Shown here one piece after another: positions 53,196-62,291 of a DNA stretch of 64,000 bases (the stretch's first letter is position 1; each line of letters opens with the position of its first letter). Under the pieces are notes generated by a model. It was given only the letters and a program-made list of their open reading frames with translations, was not told the origin of the DNA and made no database searches. Origin of the DNA: Actinocorallia herbida (GTDB lineage Bacteria; Actinomycetota; Actinomycetes; Streptosporangiales; Streptosporangiaceae); the NCBI RefSeq assembly GCF_003751225.1, contig NZ_RJKE01000001.1, forward strand, positions 5,766,001 to 5,830,000. Direction: 5' to 3'. Both the position numbers and the translations under genes were made by a program.

Positions 53196-53996
53196 TCATC
53201 GGGGATTTCTGGGAGGTTCGCGGAGGAGGGGTTCGAGGCGGGCGGCGGTCTGGCGGTATCGGCTGACGGGGACGAGGTGGACGCCGTCGAAGGCGCCGCT
53301 GTCGCGGATGGCCATGACGTGCTCGCATGCGGCGGCGATGCCCGCGTCGGGGTCGTGTTCCACGGCTTGGACGAGTGCGTCGGGGATGGTGATGTCGGGG
53401 ATGGTGGCGGCAAGGTTGCGGGCCATGGCCGCGCTGGCCAGGACCATCACCCCGGCGTAGACGGGTGCGTCGATGGTGACGGTCTCGCGCCACCGCAGCA
53501 GGTCGTCGAGGCTGTAGCTGACCTGGGCGAACACGAAGTCGGCCTGCTGCTTCCAGGCGGGCAGGGGCCGCATGCCGGAGGCGACACCGATCTGGAACCG
53601 CGGATGCCCGGCGAAGACGGGGTCGGCGGTCGCGGCGCGGGCTTGGTCGAGCATCGACCGGACGGTGAGTTCGCCGGTGCGGTTGCCGGAGGCGGGTTTG
53701 TCGCCGTAGACGAACAGGAACCGCTGGACGCCGTAGGCGGCGGCGGTCAGCAGGTCCCGCTGGAAGCCGAGCAGGTTGCGGTCGCGGGCGTTCAGGCAGG
53801 CGATCCCGGTCGCTCCCATCGCCTGCACCTCGTGCGCGACCGCCACACTCGACACCGTCGCCCGCCCGATGTGATTGTCGGGGATCAAGAACGCGTCCGC
53901 GACGGCGTCCAGTACCCCGATCTGGTGCCGCACCCGCCGGAGATCCGGCCGAGTCGGCGGCTCGATCTCACACACCACCTCGAACCCACGTGTCAT
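53196..53996 (-). CDS. Methylenetetrahydrofolate reductase-like protein (266 aa)
   Basis: MTHFR-fold TIM barrel: VCEIEPPTRPDLRRVRHQIG (catalytic Glu position near residue 10), AFLIPDNHIGRATVSSVAVA, ACLNARDRNLLGFQRDLLTA, FLFVYGDKPASG, IGVASGMRPLPAWKQQADFV (the QADF-V motif of the family). It is shorter than E. coli MetF (296 aa). May be a MetF-type flavin enzyme in one-carbon metabolism or a relative acting on another folate; the gene stands alone, which gives no help. Confidence 0.8.
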   Translation of the reverse strand: MTRGFEVVCEIEPPTRPDLRRVRHQIGVLDAVADAFLIPDNHIGRATVSSVAVAHEVQAMGATGIACLNARDRNLLGFQRDLLTAAAYGVQRFLFVYGDKPASGNRTGELTVRSMLDQARAATADPVFAGHPRFQIGVASGMRPLPAWKQQADFVFAQVSYSLDDLLRWRETVTIDAPVYAGVMVLASAAMARNLAATIPDITIPDALVQAVEHDPDAGIAAACEHVMAIRDSGAFDGVHLVPVSRYRQTAARLEPLLREPPRNPR

Positions 53997-54153
53997 GCCA
54001 TCACCCTAGACGGCCGACCACCGGCTCGTAGAGCCATGATCGACCTCAGCGCCATCGGTTGTCCGCGGGTTCCTCAACCGCTCAGGGCCCCGCATGTGAC
54101 GAGGCCGGGCCCGCCTTCGGTCGACGGCGGGCCCGGCGAGGGCGGGGTGCGGG

Positions 54154-54999
54154 TCAGGCTGCGGGGTCGAGCCAGATCGGCCGCCAGTCCGGGAGTTCGT
54201 GGTAGCGGCGGAGCTCGGCGAATCCGGACACGTTGCCCAGCCAGCCGGCGTAAGGCGGGTTCTGCTCGTCGAACCCGCTCTGCACGATGGTCAGGCGGGT
54301 CTTGCCGTCGGAATCGGCCAGCTCCCAGGTGGTGATGCCCGGACCGTCACCCCAGTCGACCGACACCCGGCTGCCCGGCTCCAGATCGATGACCTTCGCG
54401 GCGTGCCCGGACTCGAAACCACCCATGGAGTAGCGGCCGCCGACCCACGGCTCGATTCCGATCGGGAACCCGAACCAGGCGGTGACCTTCTCCGAGTCGA
54501 TGAGCGAGTCGTACACCTGGTCGCGCAGCGCGTCGATGAGGACCTCGTCGCGCATGACCGCGGAGGTGAAGTCGGCCTTGACGCTGAGCGTGCGGCCCTC
54601 GAGATGGTCGACCAGGTTGGCCAGGGACAGGCACCAGAACGTCTGCAGGACGCCCCGGATGCTGGACCCGGTCATCTGCTCCTCGATGGAGTAGTGGCTC
54701 TGCGCCAGCGACACGATCGTGCTGTCGGGGCCCTCCTCGGCCAGGGAGATCTCGACGGTCGTGTCGACGCCGTCCAGCAGCCACGCGAACCGCAGCGTGC
54801 CGTCGTCGGCGTGCAGGACCCGCTGATGCGGGGCGTCGCCCTCGGGCGTGTGCCGGCCCCAGAACTCGAAGCGTTCCGGCAGGTCGACCTCGGCGAACTC
54901 GGCCAGCCAGACCCGCAGCTCGGCGGCGTCGGTCAGGGCGTGCCGGACCGTCTTGAGCGGCGCGGACACCCGCGCCCGCAACGTCATCGATTCAGTCAT
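54154..54999 (-). CDS. Tandem SRPBCC (AHSA1-like) protein (281 aa)
   Basis: Two START/SRPBCC domains in series, each of ~135 residues. The first begins LRARVSAPLKTVRHALTDAA; the second VLIDALRDQVYDSLIDSEKV ... GRYSMGGFESGHAAKVIDLE. AHSA1-type ligand-binding fold without a catalytic motif. Its 5' end overlaps the upstream HTH regulator gene by 8 bp, forming a two-gene operon. ArsR-SRPBCC pairs are common in actinobacteria; function undefined. Confidence 0.82.
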   Translation of the reverse strand: MTESMTLRARVSAPLKTVRHALTDAAELRVWLAEFAEVDLPERFEFWGRHTPEGDAPHQRVLHADDGTLRFAWLLDGVDTTVEISLAEEGPDSTIVSLAQSHYSIEEQMTGSSIRGVLQTFWCLSLANLVDHLEGRTLSVKADFTSAVMRDEVLIDALRDQVYDSLIDSEKVTAWFGFPIGIEPWVGGRYSMGGFESGHAAKVIDLEPGSRVSVDWGDGPGITTWELADSDGKTRLTIVQSGFDEQNPPYAGWLGNVSGFAELRRYHELPDWRPIWLDPAA

Positions 55000-55552
55000 C
55001 GGGGATGCTCTCCTTCGGGTAACAGGCCACGGCCAGCTTGAAGGCGTCGCCTTCGGCGCCGCCGTAGCGGGTGAACAGGCCCTGCAGCGCCGTCTGCAGG
55101 TCGGTCAAGAACTCCTGGCGCCGCTCCGCCGGTACCCGGATCTCCCCGGACACACCGAGCGAGGGAAGCTCACCGGCGGCCGGGTCGAGCGCGGCGACAT
55201 CGGCCTGGACCTCTTCCATCAGGTCCAGCAGATGACCCAGGCTCAGCACGTCCCGGGTGCGGCGCAGCCCGATCCGGCCGACCAGCCGCGGCGACAGCCA
55301 GTACGAGCGGGCACTCGCCTGGTAGACGCCCTCCTGGATGCCGCGGACCTTCCGCTCGGCGACCTTGGTCGCCAAGCCCGCGTCCACCAGCTTGCGCACG
55401 TGGTAGTAGACCCGCTGCTGGGTCTGGTCCAGCCGCTCCGCGACCTCGGTGCAGCTGCGCGGCTCGGCCAGCTGCCGCAGCACCTCGATGCGCTGCGGCT
55501 TGAGCAGGGTCTCGGCCTGCTCGATCTCTTCCAGGTACAGGACGTCTCTCAT
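54992..55552 (-). CDS. ArsR-like winged-helix regulator (186 aa)
   Basis: N-terminal winged helix: QAETLLKPQRIEVLRQLAEP, RSCTEVAERLDQTQQRVYYH, VRKLVDAGLATKVAERKVRG. The rest is a helical C-terminal domain of unknown ligand. It leads the operon with the SRPBCC gene. The start codon lies only 3 bp from the AT-rich palindrome AAAAACTAGTTTTT, so the mRNA is probably leaderless and repression is probably autogenous. Confidence 0.8.
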   Translation of the reverse strand: MRDVLYLEEIEQAETLLKPQRIEVLRQLAEPRSCTEVAERLDQTQQRVYYHVRKLVDAGLATKVAERKVRGIQEGVYQASARSYWLSPRLVGRIGLRRTRDVLSLGHLLDLMEEVQADVAALDPAAGELPSLGVSGEIRVPAERRQEFLTDLQTALQGLFTRYGGAEGDAFKLAVACYPKESIPDD

Positions 55553-55555
55553 CTC

Positions 55556-55569
55556 AAAAACTAGTTTTT
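55556..55569. promoter_or_regulatory. Palindromic operator abutting the ArsR-like start
   Basis: AAAAACTAGTTTTT is a perfect 14-bp palindrome directly upstream of the regulator start (55552), followed outward by TATATAAAAATTC, a plausible -10 region on the minus strand. This AT island contrasts sharply with the local ~70% GC. Confidence 0.65.
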
Positions 55570-55917
55570 ATATAAAAATTCACCTTGTCAATGGCTCGCA
55601 CCGATCGGGCATGGGCCGGTGGGCACCGGGCGGACGTCCGGCCCGCACCGCCATCCCGCCCGGCCGCACCCGCCTGATCCGGCACCTGGCGGCCTGGCCC
55701 GACCACGACGGGCCCGACCCGCCCGGCGAGCCTGTCGGTCAGCGTCGGCCTGTTCGAGCAGCCTTCGGTGAACTGCTCCTGCGCGGTGACGTCCGACGCG
55801 GGAGGCGGCTCGCTCCGCGCGGCCGCGTGGAGCTCGCCCAGACGGCTCGTCGCGATCCGCAGCTCGGGGACGGCGGTGGCCCGACGTCGCCCAGGCGCCG
55901 TACGCGAGGAACCGGGG
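55570..55917. other. Intergenic region, no gene recognised
   Basis: About 350 bp between the ArsR-like promoter and the end of the LysR gene. Only shadow frames. The right half presumably terminates LysR transcription. Confidence 0.35.
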
Positions 55918-56814
55918 TCACGGGGAGGGGGGTTCGCCGGTGATCCAGTTCCAGTCGGTGAGGGTGGTGCGCATCAGGCGGGCGGCGGCGGACGGATGGC
56001 CGTCGGCCGTCCAGTAGAGGGTCACGGTACGGCGGGCGCCGGGGTCGTCGACGGGGATCCAGGCGAGCGGGGCGCGGGTGGCACTGCGGCGGGCGAAGGC
56101 GGGCACGAGGCCGATGCCCAGGCCCGCGCTGATGAGGTCGGCGATGGCGCTGTGCTCGTCGCTCTCGCACACGATCTTCGGGGTGAGGCCGTGGGCGGCG
56201 AAGAGCCGGTCGAGCAGGCTGCGCAGCCAGTGCCCGTGGCGGGCTGTGATGAACGGCTGGTCGGCGAGGTCGGCGATGGTCACCGACGCACGGCCCGCCA
56301 GCGGATGGTCGTGGGGAAAAGCCGCTCCGACCTCCTCTTCGAACAGGCGCACCGCTTCCAGCCCCTCGGCGTTGATCGGCTGGGAGGCGACGCACAGATC
56401 GATCTCCTGGGCGCGCAGCCGCCGGGCCATGTCCTCGGGCGGAGACCAGTGGAGCCCGATCTCGGCCTCGGGGTGGGAGCGTTTGAAGGCGGACAGGGGG
56501 CCGGTGAGGGTCAGGAAGGTCTCCGACGCCAGCCGCACCGCGCCCAGGCCCCGGCCGGCGGCTTCGGTGACGGCACGTCGTCCCGCCTCCAGCTCGCCGA
56601 GGGCGCGCTCGACGTGGTCGCGAAAGAGCCTTCCCGTGTCGTTCAGCCGGAGTCGGCCGCTGCGGTCGAACAGCGGCACGCCCAGTTCGCCCTCCAGCCG
56701 GGCGATGGTGCGGCTCAGCGACGGCTGTGCGATGCGCAGCTCGTCGGCGGCCCGGCTGAGGTGCTCCAGCCGGGCGACCACCAGGAACTGCCGGAGCGCG
56801 TTCAGCTCCATCAT
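55918..56814 (-). CDS. LysR family transcriptional regulator (298 aa)
   Basis: Winged HTH at the N-terminus: ELNALRQFLVVARLEHLSRA, ADELRIAQPSLSRTIARLEG, ELGVPLFDRSGRLRLND. Then a periplasmic-binding-like effector domain (~90-290). ATG 56814 (MMELNAL) is preferred over upstream ATGs at 56823 and 56874. It is divergent from the SnoaL-like/YceI genes with a 108-bp gap that holds a T-N11-A-like palindrome, the classic LysR arrangement; so it probably controls those genes. Confidence 0.9.
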   Translation of the reverse strand: MMELNALRQFLVVARLEHLSRAADELRIAQPSLSRTIARLEGELGVPLFDRSGRLRLNDTGRLFRDHVERALGELEAGRRAVTEAAGRGLGAVRLASETFLTLTGPLSAFKRSHPEAEIGLHWSPPEDMARRLRAQEIDLCVASQPINAEGLEAVRLFEEEVGAAFPHDHPLAGRASVTIADLADQPFITARHGHWLRSLLDRLFAAHGLTPKIVCESDEHSAIADLISAGLGIGLVPAFARRSATRAPLAWIPVDDPGARRTVTLYWTADGHPSAAARLMRTTLTDWNWITGEPPSP

Positions 56815-56846
56815 GACTCCCATGACATAACCGCATAGCAATATCG

Positions 56847-56860
56847 ATCTTAGACAAGAT
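56847..56860. promoter_or_regulatory. LysR-type binding site in divergent promoter
   Basis: ATCTTAGACAAGAT, arms ATCTT/AAGAT with a 4-bp centre, fits the T-N11-A box. It is roughly midway between LysR (56814) and the SnoaL-like gene (56923). Confidence 0.6.
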
Positions 56861-56922
56861 AGCCCAGAGGTCATATTTTCGGGTGTCGGAAGCCGAAAGG
56901 CCTACCTCGAAGGGAAACTCCG

Positions 56923-57369
56923 ATGACGATGCCCACGCAGCGTGAGGCGGACGAAGCCCAGATCCGCAGGCAGATCGACAAGATCGTTGAAGCGCTCCGG
57001 GACAAGGATCTCGAGGGGCTGAACGCCGTCTACACGGCGGAGGTCGTGTCGTTCGACGTCGAGCCTCCGCTCCAGCACCTCGGGATCGCGGCGAAGGCCC
57101 GGAACTGGGCGAACGTGTTCGCGTTCTTCGAGACCGTGACCTACGAGATCCGCGACCTGAGCCTCACCGCGGGCGAGGACGTGGCCTTCGGGCACGCCTT
57201 CGCCCGCCTCAGCGGCACGCTCAAGACCGGGACGGCCGCGGCCGGCATGTGGGTCAGGGTCACCTACGGCCTGCGGAAGATAGACGGCATCTGGCTGATC
57301 GCCCACGACCAGGTCTCGGTGCCCCTGGACATCGTGTCCGGCAAGGGCGTGACCGACCTCCAGCCCTGA
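56923..57369 (+). CDS. SnoaL/DUF4440-like NTF2-fold protein (148 aa)
   Basis: NTF2-like alpha+beta barrel: QIRRQIDKIVEALRDKDLEG, LNAVYTAEVVSFDVEPPLQH, TYGLRKIDGIWLIAHDQVSV. Members are polyketide cyclases or detoxification isomerases, but many are of unknown role. GAAGGG precedes the ATG. It is followed 28 bp later by the YceI-type gene in one operon, and controlled by the divergent LysR. Confidence 0.82.
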   Translation: MTMPTQREADEAQIRRQIDKIVEALRDKDLEGLNAVYTAEVVSFDVEPPLQHLGIAAKARNWANVFAFFETVTYEIRDLSLTAGEDVAFGHAFARLSGTLKTGTAAAGMWVRVTYGLRKIDGIWLIAHDQVSVPLDIVSGKGVTDLQP

Positions 57370-57397
57370 CGCACCACACACCTTTGGAGACGAGGAC

Positions 57398-57870
57398 ATG
57401 AGCACCATCCCCGCGACCGTCGCGATCCCCGACTACCTGGTCGGCACCTGGAAGGCCGACCCGGTCCACTCCGAGATCGCCTTCTCCGTCCGCCACCTCA
57501 TGATCAGTAAGACGCGCGGCCGGTTCACCGCCTTCGACGTCACGATCATCACCGGCGAGGAGCTCCTGGACTCCTCCGCCACCGCGTCGATCGACCTGAC
57601 GTCGATCGACACCGGCCACGCGATGCGCGACGAGCACCTGCGCACCGCCGACTACCTCGAGGTCGAGAAGTATCCGACGATGGACTACCGCTCGACCGGG
57701 ATCCGCCGGGCCGGCGACGGCTGGATCATCGACGGCGACCTGACGTTGCACGGCGTCACCCGGCAGCTGCCGCTGGCCGTCGAGGTGAACGGGTTCGGCA
57801 CGGACCAGTGGAACGGACGGCGGGCCGGGTTCTCGGCGACCGCGGAGATCGACCGGCGCGAGGCGACTGG
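57398..57870 (+). pseudogene. YceI-family lipocalin-like protein, truncated
   Basis: YceI domain: GTWKADPVHSEIAFSVRHLM, ISKTRGRFTAFDVTIITGEE, SIDLTSIDTGHAMRDEHLRT, ADYLEVEKYPTMDYRSTGIR. It runs normally to GFSATAEIDRREA and then departs from the family where relatives have DFGVDF and the last strands (~25 aa). The frame stays open to 58321 as a Pro/Arg-rich tail, so a 307-residue chimera could be made. The break is where a WD40 fragment begins in another frame. No signal peptide. Isoprenoid-binding is the family function. Confidence 0.72.
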
Positions 57871-58320
57871 TGGACCGAATCCGCGGCGTTCGCCCCCGAC
57901 GGCGCGTCCTTCACCACCCTGCACAGAGGCAGGCCCCGATCCTGGCACGCCACGACCGCGCGGCCCCTCCCGTTCCCCTTGGCGGGCCCCATCGAGGCCG
58001 TCGCCCACCACCCCGACGGCGACCGGATCGCCGTCTCTCGCGGCGACGTCCTCACCTCCTATGGCCCCGCCACCGGCTCCGCCCTCTCCAGCCTCCCGCT
58101 CGCCGGCGCCGGAGCCCTCGCCTTCACCTCCTCCGGCGACACCCTCGCCGTGGCCCGCGCCGACACGGTCGACCTCCCGCGCTGGCCCTCCGGCACCCCC
58201 GAAGGCCGACTCCTCCCCCCGCCCCCCTCCAGGGTCGTCCACCTCTCCTTCCACCCCACCACCGGCGCCCTCCTCACCGGAGTCGCAGAATCCGGCCTCA
58301 TCCTCTGGACCCCGCCCCTG
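57868..58320 (+). pseudogene. WD40 repeat protein, C-terminal fragment
   Basis: In a frame different from YceI: TESAAFAPDGASFTTLHRGR, HHPDGDRIAVSRGDVLTSYG, LAFTSSGDTLAVARADTVDL, LSFHPTTGALLTGVAESGLI then LWTPP. Three or four WD40/beta-propeller blades from the end of a larger protein, with no start codon of its own. It is fused directly to the truncated YceI gene, so a deletion joined the two. The stretch 58321-58545 holds no clear gene. Confidence 0.7.
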
Positions 58321-58545
58321 ACGCCCCCACCCGGACGGAAACCTCCTGAATCGCGATCAGGTCCACCCCGGAGGTGCGGAGCCAGAACGCGCAGAGTGTG
58401 GCGGATGTCCTGCGGGGTGACCTCGGGACGACGCGGAACGCGCCCGGCCCCGGCGTCCCGAGCACGACCCGGCGCAGGACCGTGCGCCCTCGACCGTGTC
58501 CGCCCGCCCGTTCCGCCGGGCCTGTGGGTGAACGCCGATCTCATG

Positions 58546-58589
58546 CCTTCCCGCCCTTCTCCCCTCCTCGCGGGAGAAGGGCGGGAAGG
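58546..58589. terminator. Strong hairpin terminator
   Basis: Perfect 18-bp inverted repeat CCTTCCCGCCCTTCTCCC / GGGAGAAGGGCGGGAAGG with an 8-nt loop, 1 bp after the stop codon of the leftward secreted-protein gene (58591). It serves that gene. Confidence 0.8.
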
Positions 58590-58590
58590 G

Positions 58591-59955
58591 TCACTTCTTC
58601 GTTTTGACCCGGAAGATCCGGACGGCCGGGGTGGAGGCCCGGCCCTGCTGCGTCTGGTCGCCGCCCGCCGTGACCCGCCAGTAGGCGTTGCGCGTGGCGG
58701 TCGGGGAGAACGCGAAGGCGCCGTCGAGGCCCACGGTCTGTGAGGAGGCGTCGTGCCAGGTCCTGCGGTCGACCGACCAGGCGAGGGTGACGGTGGCGCC
58801 CGGGTACGGCACGGGCTCGTAGTCGATGCCGACGTACTGGACGGCTCCGGCGACGGTGAAGGGCTCGCCCTTCTTGGCCTTGGCCGGCGCGGTGACCCCG
58901 ACGAGGGAGATCTCATGGGTCACCAGGACCGGGACGGTGACGGGGAGGGCGGTCGTGCCGAGCACCTCCACCCGGTAGGCCCTGATGGTGTCCGTCCAGA
59001 CCCGCGGCTCCGCCGTGTAGTCGCCGTTGGCGTCGGTGGTCCCCCTCGCCTCGAAGAGCGGGTACGGGTAGGAGCCCTCGAGGGAGTACACCTCGGCGGG
59101 AAGGCCGGCGAGCGGAGTGCCGTCGGGGCTCTCGGCGTGCACCCTGATCATGCTGTTCGTGCCCAGGACGGGCGGGCTCACCTCGACCGTCACCCGGTCG
59201 GAGACGACGGGGCGGAGCGGCCCCCAGACGACACGCTGGTAGTCGTTATCGGACCCTCCGTCGTAGATGGCGCCCAGGAACGGGCCGCCGTCCGACCCGG
59301 CGCCTTCGTCGACCTCGTTCAGGATCGTCAGGTCGTAGGCGAACCGGCCGTCGACGACCTGGGCCGAGCCGCTGTTCGTGCCGCCGCCGTAGGCGCTGGT
59401 GATGACGCCGACCTGGGCCGACGCGGGCCTCGCCCAGGTGCCGTCCTCCTGCTCCAGCTCAAGGGTGCCGGACACGGTGAGGATCGAGCCCACGGCATAG
59501 GGGCCGGCCGCAGGAGTGTCGAGGGTGAGGCGCGTCGCGCGCTTGTCGCTCTCCAGGACCACCTCGGCCGAGGACTCCGCATGCTCCTCGGTCCCGGCGA
59601 AGTGCGCCCGGTACCGCCCGTCGAACGCGTACGGCTCCGTCGTCGCGGGCCAGGGCGCCGGCCCGGTGAAGTCACCGATGTCGAAAGAGCCGTCGGCACC
59701 GGTCGTCCCGACCGCCTGCACCGACTCCGGCTCACCGACGGGATGCTCGATCCGCACCTGCGCGCCCGCTACCGGGTCACCGGAAGCGGTACGCAGCTTC
59801 CCACTGATCCACGGCTGGGGGTTCGACTGCTGCAGGCCGACGCCCGCGAGATCCACGATCCGCGTCTCGGTGCCGGGCGCCGCGAGGGCCTGTCCCGGTG
59901 CGAGCGCGAGGCAGGCCAGGACGAATCCCAGCACCATCGCCATTGCTCTCTTCAC
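58591..59955 (-). CDS. Secreted Ig-like/carboxypeptidase-regulatory-like protein (454 aa)
   Basis: GTG 59955 follows GGGAGG and gives a signal peptide VKRAMAMVLGFVLACLALAP, cleavage after ALA. Mature domains: ~35-105 a carboxypeptidase-regulatory-like/Ig strand set (SGKLRTASGDPVAGAQVRIE), ~140-250, ~270-340 (PPVLGTNSMIRVHAESPDGT), ~355-454 (APAKAKKGEPFTVAGAVQYV). The basic C-terminus RIFRVKTKK lacks a sortase motif or membrane helix, so it is released or wall-associated non-covalently. No cysteine pattern. Adhesive or structural role likely. Confidence 0.75.
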   Translation of the reverse strand: MKRAMAMVLGFVLACLALAPGQALAAPGTETRIVDLAGVGLQQSNPQPWISGKLRTASGDPVAGAQVRIEHPVGEPESVQAVGTTGADGSFDIGDFTGPAPWPATTEPYAFDGRYRAHFAGTEEHAESSAEVVLESDKRATRLTLDTPAAGPYAVGSILTVSGTLELEQEDGTWARPASAQVGVITSAYGGGTNSGSAQVVDGRFAYDLTILNEVDEGAGSDGGPFLGAIYDGGSDNDYQRVVWGPLRPVVSDRVTVEVSPPVLGTNSMIRVHAESPDGTPLAGLPAEVYSLEGSYPYPLFEARGTTDANGDYTAEPRVWTDTIRAYRVEVLGTTALPVTVPVLVTHEISLVGVTAPAKAKKGEPFTVAGAVQYVGIDYEPVPYPGATVTLAWSVDRRTWHDASSQTVGLDGAFAFSPTATRNAYWRVTAGGDQTQQGRASTPAVRIFRVKTKK

Positions 59956-60182
59956 TTGTGTCCTCCCGTTGGGGGGTTCGGGAGGATCTTGGATATCACG
60001 CCCCGCTGACGTAAGGAGCCGTGTCCAGAGCCTTGGGAACGCGGAAGGCCGAAGCGGACGAGCGGCCGGGTGCGCGAGGCCAGGTGAAAGGTGCCGAGGC
60101 CCCCGGGGGCCAGGTACCACCCGGATCCGGCGGCACGACCTGCACGGCACCGGCCCGTGGATCAACCTGCCGCCGCCCCAGG

Positions 60183-60398
60183 TCATGGGTGGCTCTCGGT
60201 GCCGGCCAGGAGCGTCCCGTCGGTCGTGAAGGCCGTCAGGGGCGTTCGGTCCGGATGGCCCGGTGGAAGGCGGCGGGTCCAGAGGAGGGCTCCGGCGTAG
60301 TGGGAGGTGGTGACGAGAACGTCGTGGTGGAAGGCCATCCTCTGATGGGACAGCCGGAGTCGGCGGACGGCGGCGGCCGGGTGCGGGGGCCTGGAATT
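60183..60398 (-). pseudogene. WD40 repeat C-terminal fragment
   Basis: Leftward frame: RLRLSHQRMAFHHDVLVTTS, HYAGALLWTRRLPPG, LTAFTTDGTLLAGTESHP then stop. One or two beta-propeller blades without start codon, directly after the alditol oxidase stop codon. It faces the WD40 fragment at 57868-58320 across the secreted-protein gene, in the opposite direction. Confidence 0.5.
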
Positions 60399-61636
60399 CA
60401 GGGGTGGAACAGGGCTTCGGTGAGGGCGTTGCCGAACTTGCCGTCGGGGTCGAGATCGCGGGCCAGGGCTGCGAAGTCGGACGAGCGCGGGTGCAGGGCC
60501 GCGACGGGCTGCGGAGCGAGGGTCGTCAGCTTTCCCCAGTGGGGGCGGCCGCCCAGCGGGATGAGGCGGGCCTCGATCGCGGCCAGCGCGGCGTCGACCG
60601 CGACGGGTTTCCAGGTGAAGTGGAAGGCGACCGTGTCCCGCTCGTAGCAGGGGCTGAGCCACAGATCGTCGGCCCGGATCGTCCGCACTTCGGAGATGTG
60701 CAGGAGATCGCTGAAGATCGGGGACAGCTCACGCAGGATCGTGAAGCCCTCGCGGGCGCGTGACCGGGGCAGGAACAGTTCCGACTGGAGCTCGGTGCCG
60801 GCGCTCGGGGTGAACTCGGGCCGGAAATGCGGCAGCCGCTCATGCCAGGGCCCCGGCACTCCCAGCTGGGGCGTCGCCGGACCGGGCGCGACGCCGGGGA
60901 TGGGATGCTGCGGGGTGTCGGCCGCGTGGCCGCCCGTCCAGCCGGGGCCGGGACGGTCGAGTCGCTGTTTCAGCCAGACCCGTCCATCTCCCCGCCAGTC
61001 GGTGAAGAGGCTGACGCTGTACGCGGAGTGGAACAGCGCGTCGAAGTCGTCCGCGGCTTCCTCCAGCGGGACGTCCAGCCGGACGGTCTGCGCCACCTCG
61101 AAGGCGGGCTCGATCTCGAGCGTCAGCCTGACGACGACGCCGAGCGCGCCCAGCGCCACGACCGCCCCTGGGAACCGGTCATCGGATCGCGTGAGCGTCA
61201 GCACGTCCCCCGAAGGCCCGACCAGGTCGAGCGCCGTCACAGCTGCCGCCAGCGACGGCAGCGAGCACCCCGATCCGTGCGTTCCGGTCGCGACCGAGCC
61301 CGCCACCGAGATGTGCGGCAGCGACGCCATGTTCGCCAGCGCGAGCCCCTCGGCGTGCAGCGCGGCCGCGAGCTCGGCATACCGCGTCCCGGCCGAGACG
61401 GTCACCGCCGCGGCGTCACGGTCGATCTCGACCGTCGCGGGCAGAGAGTCCAACCTGATCAGATCGCCAGACGTATCGGCGACGAGGTTGAAGGAGTGCC
61501 CCGAGCCCAGCGCCCGGATCCGGTCGGCCCCGGCGACGATCCGCCGCAGCTCCCCCTCTGTCCCCGGCCGGTGCATCCGCTTCGCGCCGTACCTGACGTT
61601 GCCCGCCCAGTTCGTGATCACAGCCTCTGCCCCCAT
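60398..61636 (-). CDS. aldO: Alditol oxidase, VAO flavoenzyme (412 aa)
   Basis: Oxidises sugar alcohols (xylitol, sorbitol) with O2 to aldose and H2O2, with covalently bound FAD. Residues ~10-170 are FAD_binding_4: NVRYGAKRMHRPGTEGELRR, the flavinylation motif RALGSGHSFN with the His at 47 (position 46 in the characterised AldO of Streptomyces coelicolor), and GSVATGTHGSGCSLPSLAAA. C-terminal ALO domain: LWLSPCYERDTVAFHFTWKP, RPHWGKLTTL. No signal peptide. Length matches AldO. The gene stands alone. Confidence 0.92.
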   Translation of the reverse strand: MGAEAVITNWAGNVRYGAKRMHRPGTEGELRRIVAGADRIRALGSGHSFNLVADTSGDLIRLDSLPATVEIDRDAAAVTVSAGTRYAELAAALHAEGLALANMASLPHISVAGSVATGTHGSGCSLPSLAAAVTALDLVGPSGDVLTLTRSDDRFPGAVVALGALGVVVRLTLEIEPAFEVAQTVRLDVPLEEAADDFDALFHSAYSVSLFTDWRGDGRVWLKQRLDRPGPGWTGGHAADTPQHPIPGVAPGPATPQLGVPGPWHERLPHFRPEFTPSAGTELQSELFLPRSRAREGFTILRELSPIFSDLLHISEVRTIRADDLWLSPCYERDTVAFHFTWKPVAVDAALAAIEARLIPLGGRPHWGKLTTLAPQPVAALHPRSSDFAALARDLDPDGKFGNALTEALFHP

Positions 61637-61879
61637 CCGTTCCGCCGGATCTTCGCGCCAACTCTACGGCGGATGCGGCCTTTCGCCTCGTCGGGGCCGC
61701 TGGGCCGAACAAGGGCCCCGGCTCTTGGGTTCTAGGGGTCGTTGCAACACCTGATCTGTTCAGGGGTTGTGGTGTTTGAACCGCCGACTTGTATGGAGGT
61801 GCGGTTCAAGCGGGACTGTTCCGATCATGGTGGTCCGCGCGCGCCGAGGCCCACGGGCGGGCGGTGCGCACTCTCTCGG

Positions 61880-62130
61880 GCGGCGGCCTGATGACGTCCT
61901 TCGACCTGGAGGTCTTCCACGGCGAGCGGGTCCCGGTGCCGGAACTCCTTGACCAGCGGGTCCGCGGCGGCGGGGTCGCGGGTGGCGATCGCGACTTCGG
62001 CCCCCGCCCCCGCGAGCGCGCACCGTCTCGACTCCGATCCCGGAGGATCCGCCGGTGACGATCATCCGGCATCCGCTCAGATCGACTCCGTCGAGTACCT
62101 CCGAGGCCGTGGCGCCCTTGGTGAGGAATG
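61880..62130 (-). pseudogene. SDR (retinol dehydrogenase-like) N-terminal fragment
   Basis: Leftward frame TKGATASEVLDGVDLSGCRM, IVTGGSSGIGVETVRA (NAD motif T-G-x-x-x-G-I-G) and, after a one-base shift at about 62010, LAGAGAEVAIATRDPAAADP and LVKEFRHRDPLAVEDLQVEG. It then degenerates; catalytic and substrate regions are missing. No start codon in good context. 61637-61879 carries no gene. Confidence 0.75.
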
Positions 62131-62291
62131 GTCTCCGACCCCGCGAAAAACCGCAAGTCAAACGACAGATGTCCGTCCCACGGCGCACCACGACATTGGG
62201 ACACGGCAACACTCCGCCGTGCTCGGGCCCGCACCGCCCACCCGGGCACGGCGGACCATCCGGAACATCGACGAAGAACGAAGGTCCGAGC

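Noticed and set aside
58330-58430. Leftward frame with GVDLIAIQEV, similar to endonuclease/exonuclease/phosphatase proteins
   Set aside because: About 25 codons only; too short to support a pseudogene call.
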